Shown here: positions 58,250-64,000 of the stretch, in pieces
Layout of the letters: every line of letters begins with the position of its first letter
Position numbering within the stretch: position 1 is the stretch's first letter
NCBI RefSeq assembly: GCF_026210795.1
Contig: NC_089436.1
Location: 1,426,001-1,490,000, forward strand
Length of the DNA: 64,000 nucleotides
Direction of reading: 5' to 3'
DNA from: Rhizophagus irregularis
Lineage: Eukaryota > Glomeromycota > Glomeromycetes > Glomerales > Glomeraceae
The notes under the pieces: generated by a model
The model's database searches: none
The model's input: only the letters and a program-made list of their open reading frames with translations
What the model was told of the DNA's origin: nothing
Translations under genes and position numbers: made by a program

Positions 58250-60136
58250 TTTGAAAATATATTGATATTATGTAAATTTACAGTAATTATGTTACAAGAA
58301 ATTGTTACAAGAAATTATTTACTATATAATAAAATGTACGTGAGAAATATTTTCAAAATGAAGGAGTTCTCTTTCTTCAAAGGAAATGAATGTAAAAAAA
58401 TTAAAAAAATTAGAAAAAAAAATATTTTTTTTTTACGTGAAGGACATGAAGTTGACCTAAGACATGAGCCTATGATTTTATATGTTTTTTTTTCGAGATA
58501 AAAAAATCGGAGAAATATGAAATATGAAAAAAAAAATATTAACACAAAAGTTTTCCGTGTATCCACATGTATTCTTTGATTTCGTGTTTACTTGGTACAA
58601 AAGAAAAACAAATTCCTCTTGTAAGATATTATATGCATTTTAAAATGATGGCTTTGTCAATTAAATTAAATTTATCCGACAAATTCGCATCATTATTCAA
58701 TTTATGATAATTGATAAAGTGATAAATTGATAATAATTGATAATGCATTATAATAATAACGGAAAGAATGGCTTAAGTAAGTTCAATTTATAAAATAACA
58801 GATGATAAAAAGAAATTTTATAATAATTAACTTCTCTCTCAAAATTTAATAAGTCACCTGACTTTAAGAAGATTTTTTAGAATCGTTATTATTATTAAAC
58901 AATTCAAAAATTTAATATAGTGATTATTATATTTGGTTAAAATATCTATTGAAAAACCCTCGCCACTTTATGTTGAAAAGAATTGATGAAATTGGTTACC
59001 GAATTATAGGTTCATATGTCAAATATTATGCATTATGCATCTAATTTAGCACTTAAACATATTTAGAAGTTTTTAGTTATAATACTTCTTATTTTTTCTG
59101 TACGCTAAAAATAAATTCTTACTCCGATTTGATTTCCTTAATATGAAAGAGGATTGTAATAAACTTTATTTTAATTATAACTTGCATTAAAGAATATCAT
59201 AAAAATTTGAAAGGGATTCAAATAAAGAAAAACAATAATAATAATAAATACAGTAAATAAAAATTTATATTTTTTTATTATGCAAATAAGATTGTTCCCG
59301 ACTATCCGTATCTTTAATGCAACTTGAATCAGCCAACCAAACTTAGATATATAACAATACAATTTGAATGAACCAACCACGGATCGGTTGTTATGAAATA
59401 CTAATATTATTAATTCTCCATTCAAATTATTCGAATTCAAACCATTTCAAAAACATGAAAAAAAGGGAAAACAAAGAAATTTAAAATTTCTACAAAAATA
59501 AAATATTTTTTGACCAAAATTACATGATTGACAGCTCCAAAAGGAGAAATTCCTAAATAAGGATATTAATATAAATGTTCAAAAAAAGATAAGATGTTAC
59601 GCAAATAAAACTTTCAATGAAAAGATTGATATTATTATAATAAAGGCTAAATTTTATTCTATTTTTCTTGAAACATTAAGTAGTGCATAAATACAGTTAG
59701 ATTAGGAAATTGAATCCAGAATTCAAAAATGTTCATACATAAGATTTTCACTTGATTGGTTACTTAATAAAATCGTAGTTATTAATAAAATCTAAGTTCA
59801 AATTTTTCTAAAAAAAAATTATATGAAACAAAAATCTTGTCGGCTACGACAAAAACGTTACGATATAATATTAAAATCTTTAACTATTTAAGTCTAATTA
59901 CATTTTTTTTTTTTGCCATTGTACACTTTTCATATTTTGATACATAGACGCAAAATGTCGTGTTTTCGTTGTGTTTATCATTTGATTTCTACGCGTAGGA
60001 ACAGATTTTTTACGATATCCTATCACTTTTCAACAAGTATAAAATGGAGGCATTCATAAGCCTAGAATTTTTTTCTTCAGGAAAAAAAAAATCAGAACAT
60101 TTCCTTTAAATTTTAGTAAATATACATCAGATAAAA
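58250..60136. promoter_or_regulatory. Shared upstream region of the 3D-domain gene pair
   Basis: About 1.9 kb between the divergent starts. A TATAAAA element lies at 60038-60044, about 95 bases before the second start. Around 58690-58760 the words GATAATTGATAAAGTGATAAATTGATAATAATTGATAATG form a simple repeat. Two open frames in this stretch (58262-58566 region, 59171-59440) have no coding character. The length leaves room for regulatory sequence. Confidence 0.5.
60038..60044 (+). promoter_or_regulatory. TATA-like element of 3D-domain paralogue 2
   Basis: TATAAAA in a less AT-rich setting, about 95 bases upstream of the ATG at 60137. Confidence 0.5.
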
Positions 60137-60883
60137 ATGAACAAACTCATTATCTTATTAACGGTTTTCACAATTTTTTTCACTTTTATTTCATCGTTTC
60201 CAACAACTTTTGATAAACGTCAATCATTTACCCCAGCTAAAAATATATCAAGTAAATCGGAATTCACTTATTACTGGGTTTCATTCGAAAATGATTTCAA
60301 AAGTACCAAAACAGCTGATGTTAAAACATGCAAAGGTAAATTAATTGCAACGGTAAATTTGGATTTTGCTATTGATATGAAAACGGAAGGAACTGGTATA
60401 ACTAAGTCCGGTAGAGTCATTAATCTTGGTGGTAAGTGAATCTTTTTTTTAATGAAAAATAAAGTAAACTTTCTTTCTTTCGTTAATAAATTCGTTTTTT
60501 ATTATAAAATAGATTGTAGCTGTGGTTCAAATTCATTTTCTTGTTTTGAAGAACTTGATAAAACAAAATTTCCTTTCGGCAGTTCATCGAATGAAACACC
60601 ATTGATTCCTTACATTACTGTAGCGGCCAATGATATTCGTGCAGGAACATTACTCTACATTAAAAAACTTGACGGAATGAAATTGCCGAACTCTAAAGTT
60701 CACAATGGTTGCGTTAAAGTTGATGATAATGGTCACGGATTCGGGGGAAAACATATTGATTGGTTTGTCGTTAAAGAATCTAATTATGAGTTCTTGGATA
60801 ATAGAGATCCATTCACTAGTGTTGTAGTATCCAATGGTACATTACCAAATGGACAAAAATGTGCTCTTTTAAATTATTCATAA
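60137..60883 (+). CDS. Secreted 3D-domain (double-psi beta-barrel) protein, paralogue 2
   Basis: Two exons (60137-60431, 60513-60883), 221 residues. Signal peptide MNKLIILLTVFTIFFTFISS. Same layout as paralogue 1: FTYYWVSFENDFKS, NLDFAIDMKTEGTG, then DCSCGSNSFSC, VAANDIRAGTLLYI, HNGCVKVDDNGHGFGGKHID. All three aspartates of the 3D motif are kept. Exon 2 has exactly the same length as in paralogue 1 (371 bases) and the intron lies at the matching glycine codon, so the pair arose by duplication after the intron was in place. The first halves have diverged more than the barrels, suggesting different partners or localisation. Function as in paralogue 1. Confidence 0.84.
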
Positions 60884-61820
60884 TATGTACAAATCTTTTC
60901 TTTTTTTAATTTTTAATAGCTTAGAAGATTTTAATTTTATAAATTACAACTATAGATATGTATTTACTTAATATATACTGTACAGTAATTGGTTCGGATC
61001 TGGAATTCGAATAATTGTTTTTGAATCACTTTTTGTAATAAATTTTGAATTAATAATATATTAACTGAAGTAAATAATATTATATATTGACAATATCGGT
61101 TGTTTATTTGTTCTCTCCTTTTCTCTATGGAATCGAACAAATATTTATTCTACTTTAATCTTCACATTCCTAATAACAATAATAAAAATAATAATATCAC
61201 GCAAACAAGATTTGAATCATGAATAAATTTGAAAAAAATTGACTGCGGTTTTAACAGCCTTCAACTACTTTTAACTACATACTTTTTAGGCTAATAGATA
61301 TTTAATCACATGATCACGGCTAAAATTCGTTGACTTTCGCTTTGTTAAATACTAAGCCTCATAAGTCACAATAATATAAAAAAAAAATCTACACACAGCC
61401 TCCTCTAAATCTTTCTATTTATCTTCAACATATTGCGGAATTGAATTGTTATAGTTATCAAGAGCCACGTTTACTTTACGGTTAACCCGTTAATGTGTTA
61501 GTAAATATCTGAGATGGTCCATTTTAAAAAGAAAAAAAAAATTATGTAGTATGATTTTATGAATTCGAAAGATTTCTTATTGATTAGAATAATAAAGAAC
61601 ATAAAAAAACCCCAATTTTGATCCCGTGAACATTTATGATTATAAAATTCTTTAAAATTTTGTAATTGAATTTAAAAAAACCATTTTTATTTTTATTTGA
61701 TATCAAAAAGTCACGTACCGTAAGATAGGATAAACGAAAAGTTCAAAGAAAAAGTCTTAATAAACATATAAAGCTTCTTTTTCCCTCGTACTTTCTCTTT
61801 TTAAAAAGATATCATTCATC
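60884..61820. promoter_or_regulatory. Spacer and NIPA upstream region
   Basis: AT-rich. TATAAA at 61767-61772 lies about 50 bases before the NIPA ATG, with a pyrimidine-rich tract after it (CTTCTTTTTCCCTCG). No gene. Confidence 0.5.
61767..61772 (+). promoter_or_regulatory. TATA-like element of NIPA gene
   Basis: TATAAA followed by a C/T-rich initiator-like stretch, about 50 bases from the start codon. Confidence 0.45.
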
Positions 61821-63854
61821 ATGCCTGATTCAAATGGAGAAACAACTACATTAGAATTCTTTATAGGATTCTTAGTATCAGTATTTGCTTCAATAATGTA
61901 CGCAGCAGGACTGAATTTATTAAAAGCGGATCATGTAGCAAACGAAAAATTACCCAAAGAAAACCAACGTGTTGATTGTAGTAGACCAAAATGGCATCTA
62001 GGTTTATACTTATATGTCGTTAGTCAGGCCGTTGGAAGTACAGTAGCATTAAGTAAGTTTTTTTTTTTACGATATTTTTTTTATGTCGACGAATTTGCTC
62101 CTTATATTTATCATACATTAACTTCAAAATAATAGATTATTTAAAGACTCAATGGGTAGCGCCACTTGGGTCTATATCATTGATATTTAATTTCATTTTC
62201 GCTAAATTACTTGTTGGAACAGAAATTACAAATAAGGATGTTATAGGAACATTTATTGTATTAATATCAGTATGCTGGATTGTTTTCTCTGGAGGTCAGA
62301 GTAACAGCCATGAGGGTAAGTCACAGTAAAGACCTAGCCAATTTAATTTTATGTTTAACAAATCCATCCCTTTCATATAGATACCAAAATAAATTTTTAT
62401 ATAAATAAGGTCTCCCATCCTTTTTTTTTGTTAAACATAATTTTTTAATTGGTACGGCCTAATATACAATTCTCACTTTTTTTTCATTTTTTTCTCACTA
62501 TTTTCTTTCTGTCTTAATAATGTATTAGAATCATCATTAACAATGAATTCTTTAAAGTCACTAATAATACGACCAGTATTCATTATATTTTTCTCAATAT
62601 TAAATTTTATAACATTGATATTGCTTTTTGGAGGAATATATTGTAAATGGATCCTATTAAATGAAAAACGTAAGGAACGCAGTGGATGTTTTAAAAACAT
62701 TGGAACACCAAACTTAAAGAAATTGACTGGTATCGATATAGCAATAGTTGCTGGATTATTTGCCAGTCAAACTCTTCTCTTGGCTAAATCTGGGTAATTA
62801 TCCAAAATATGAAAAAAAATTTCGTTATTACGAAAAACAATTTTTTTTTCTCAAATTAATATATATATATATATATATAAATACAGGGTGAAATTGGCTT
62901 ATGTTTCAATAAAAACTCAAGTCAATCAATTTACTGACCTGATTGGATGGTTTGTTCTTATATTTCTTATAATAACTGCGATTCTTCAGGTAAATTCTTT
63001 TGTGTTTCACGCGTAAAAAAAAGTATTTCGATTAAAAAATAATTATAATACTTCTTTAGATTGTCTGTTTAAATGAAGCGGTTAAACTTTGTGATTCAGT
63101 ACTAGTAATGCCAATATTCCTTGGCTTATATACTACAATGGGCTTGATAAATACCATGATTTACCTTGATGAATTTTCATCATATCCAGTATGGGCATTA
63201 GTATCAGTATTCGTTGGTATAATAGGTCTCACTTATGGAGTGGTATTATTATCTCATATAAAAGATGATGTATCGACTTCAGATATTGAAGATGAAGATT
63301 TAAATTCGATTCATAAAGATGATGATGATAAATCATTTAGTGGTCTTAGTTCAACATGGAGTAGTGATACCTTGTTTGATAAAAAGAAGAATGCGAAAAA
63401 TAAAAGATGGAGTGGTGGTATTAAAGATTTCTTTAAAAAAGATAATAATAATAATATATCAAAAATGAAAAATCATAAAGGAAGAAGAGGAAAATTTGAA
63501 AAACTAGAGTTAAATGATGATTATGAAGAAAAGAATTCTAGTAGTATATTTGTAGGATTTAAAGGGTTTAAAGGGTTTAAAGGATTTTATCATAATGGAT
63601 CCGTTAAAAGTGATGGTTATAATAGTGAATATAATAGTTATTATAGTAGTGAAAATAATAGTAACTTTAGTATTGGTGATAATAGTGATAATAATAGTGA
63701 TATAGATCTTAATATCAATAATCCAATTATGGTGAAAGAATGGAGTGGAGATTTAGGTAGTATAATTAATCTAGATAAACTTATTACTGAAAGTGCAATT
63801 GGAAAGAGAATTATCGCGGAAAATATGGAGAAAGAAGGTGGATTGGCTGTATAA
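61821..63854 (+). CDS. NIPA-type magnesium transporter with a long polar tail
   Basis: Membrane magnesium transporter of the NIPA (DUF803) group. Five exons (61821-62052, 62136-62315, 62529-62793, 62887-62989, 63060-63854), 524 residues. Conserved NIPA words: GFLVSVFASIMYAAGLNLLK (first span), VVSQAVGSTVALNYLKTQWV, APLGSISLIFNFIFAKLL, DVIGTFIVLISVCWIVF, LLAKSGVKLAYVSIKTQVNQ, VMPIFLGLYTTMGLINTMIY and VSVFVGIIGLTYGVVLLS. These give about nine spans with an extra hydrophilic loop between spans 4 and 5. The last about 190 residues are cytosolic, rich in Asp, Ser, Asn and Lys, with a tandem GFKGFKGFKGF block and Asn-Ser-Asp repeats, unlike the short tails of animal NIPAs. This tail may be regulatory or simply expanded low-complexity sequence. 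Confidence 0.85.
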
Positions 63855-64000
63855 AAACTCATAAAAATCATGTAAAAAAAGAACAGTTTAACTATATACT
63901 AAATTATCACATGCATATTATAAATAATACAATTTTTAAAACACAATCGTGAATCATAAATGCAATAAAATGTTCAATAATAGGTATAATAGTAATATTT

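Noticed and set aside
58262-58566. Overlapping open frames on both strands upstream of the 3D-domain gene
   Set aside because: Phe/Lys-rich products of A/T runs, mutually antisense, no coding character.
59171-59440. 89-codon hydrophobic open frame on the minus strand
   Set aside because: Could be taken for a membrane protein, but the hydrophobicity follows from T-rich codons; no homologous motif.

Overview
The window looks like nuclear DNA of an arbuscular mycorrhizal fungus, most likely Rhizophagus or a close glomeromycotan. It is very AT-rich, its genes are cut by many short GT-AG introns, the conserved genes match fungal and animal orthologues, and gene-poor stretches are full of decayed transposons. 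A TKL-like kinase with an N-terminal CxxC ribbon and a BTB-SPRY protein fit the gene-family expansions known in that group. The species call is inference.

Layout. 1-11,150 is repeat-rich and has no intact gene that I recognise: a polypyrimidine tandem repeat, two gene remnants on the minus strand, a long fold-back element (4957-5410), fossil retroelement-like gag material (5411-10,560), and a hairpin satellite with CAGGT-rich borders inside that fossil. 11,156-45,132 is a gene-dense island: TGS1 (cap trimethylation), a makorin E3 ligase, a GT49 glycosyltransferase, TRMT2A (tRNA m5U methylation), RFC1 (clamp loader), a kinase-like protein, eIF1A, an F-box-like protein, RER1, a zincless Fpg/Nei glycosylase, a mitochondrial release-factor-like rescue protein, NSA2 (60S biogenesis), MAU2/SCC4 (cohesin loader), a BTB-BACK-SPRY protein and squalene epoxidase ERG1. 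45,133-52,170 is a transposon graveyard with a FAR1/MULE transposase remnant, four terminal-inverted-repeat elements and smaller inverted repeats. 52,175-64,000 holds a small secreted protein, a Tc1/mariner-like relic, a JEN1-like carboxylate transporter, two head-to-head secreted 3D-domain paralogues and a NIPA-type magnesium transporter.

The island genes are mostly unrelated housekeeping genes and not a pathway cluster. The distal segment is enriched in secreted or membrane proteins (one unknown secreted protein, two secreted 3D-domain proteins, two transporters), which could serve the cell wall or the host interface; that grouping is inference.

The most interesting observations are: a minimal MULE-like element with target-site duplications in two copies, one of them sitting inside a Tc1-like relic; a TA-flanked MITE shared between a GT49 intron and an intergenic site; first coding exons that are only an ATG in NSA2 and ERG1, plus a two-codon last exon in eIF1A; an RFC1 ending in an RGG tail; a lipid-anchored kinase-like protein that lacks its catalytic aspartate; and a duplicated secreted 3D-domain gene pair. 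Exon coordinates were read by hand from splice sites and frame continuity. No database search was run.
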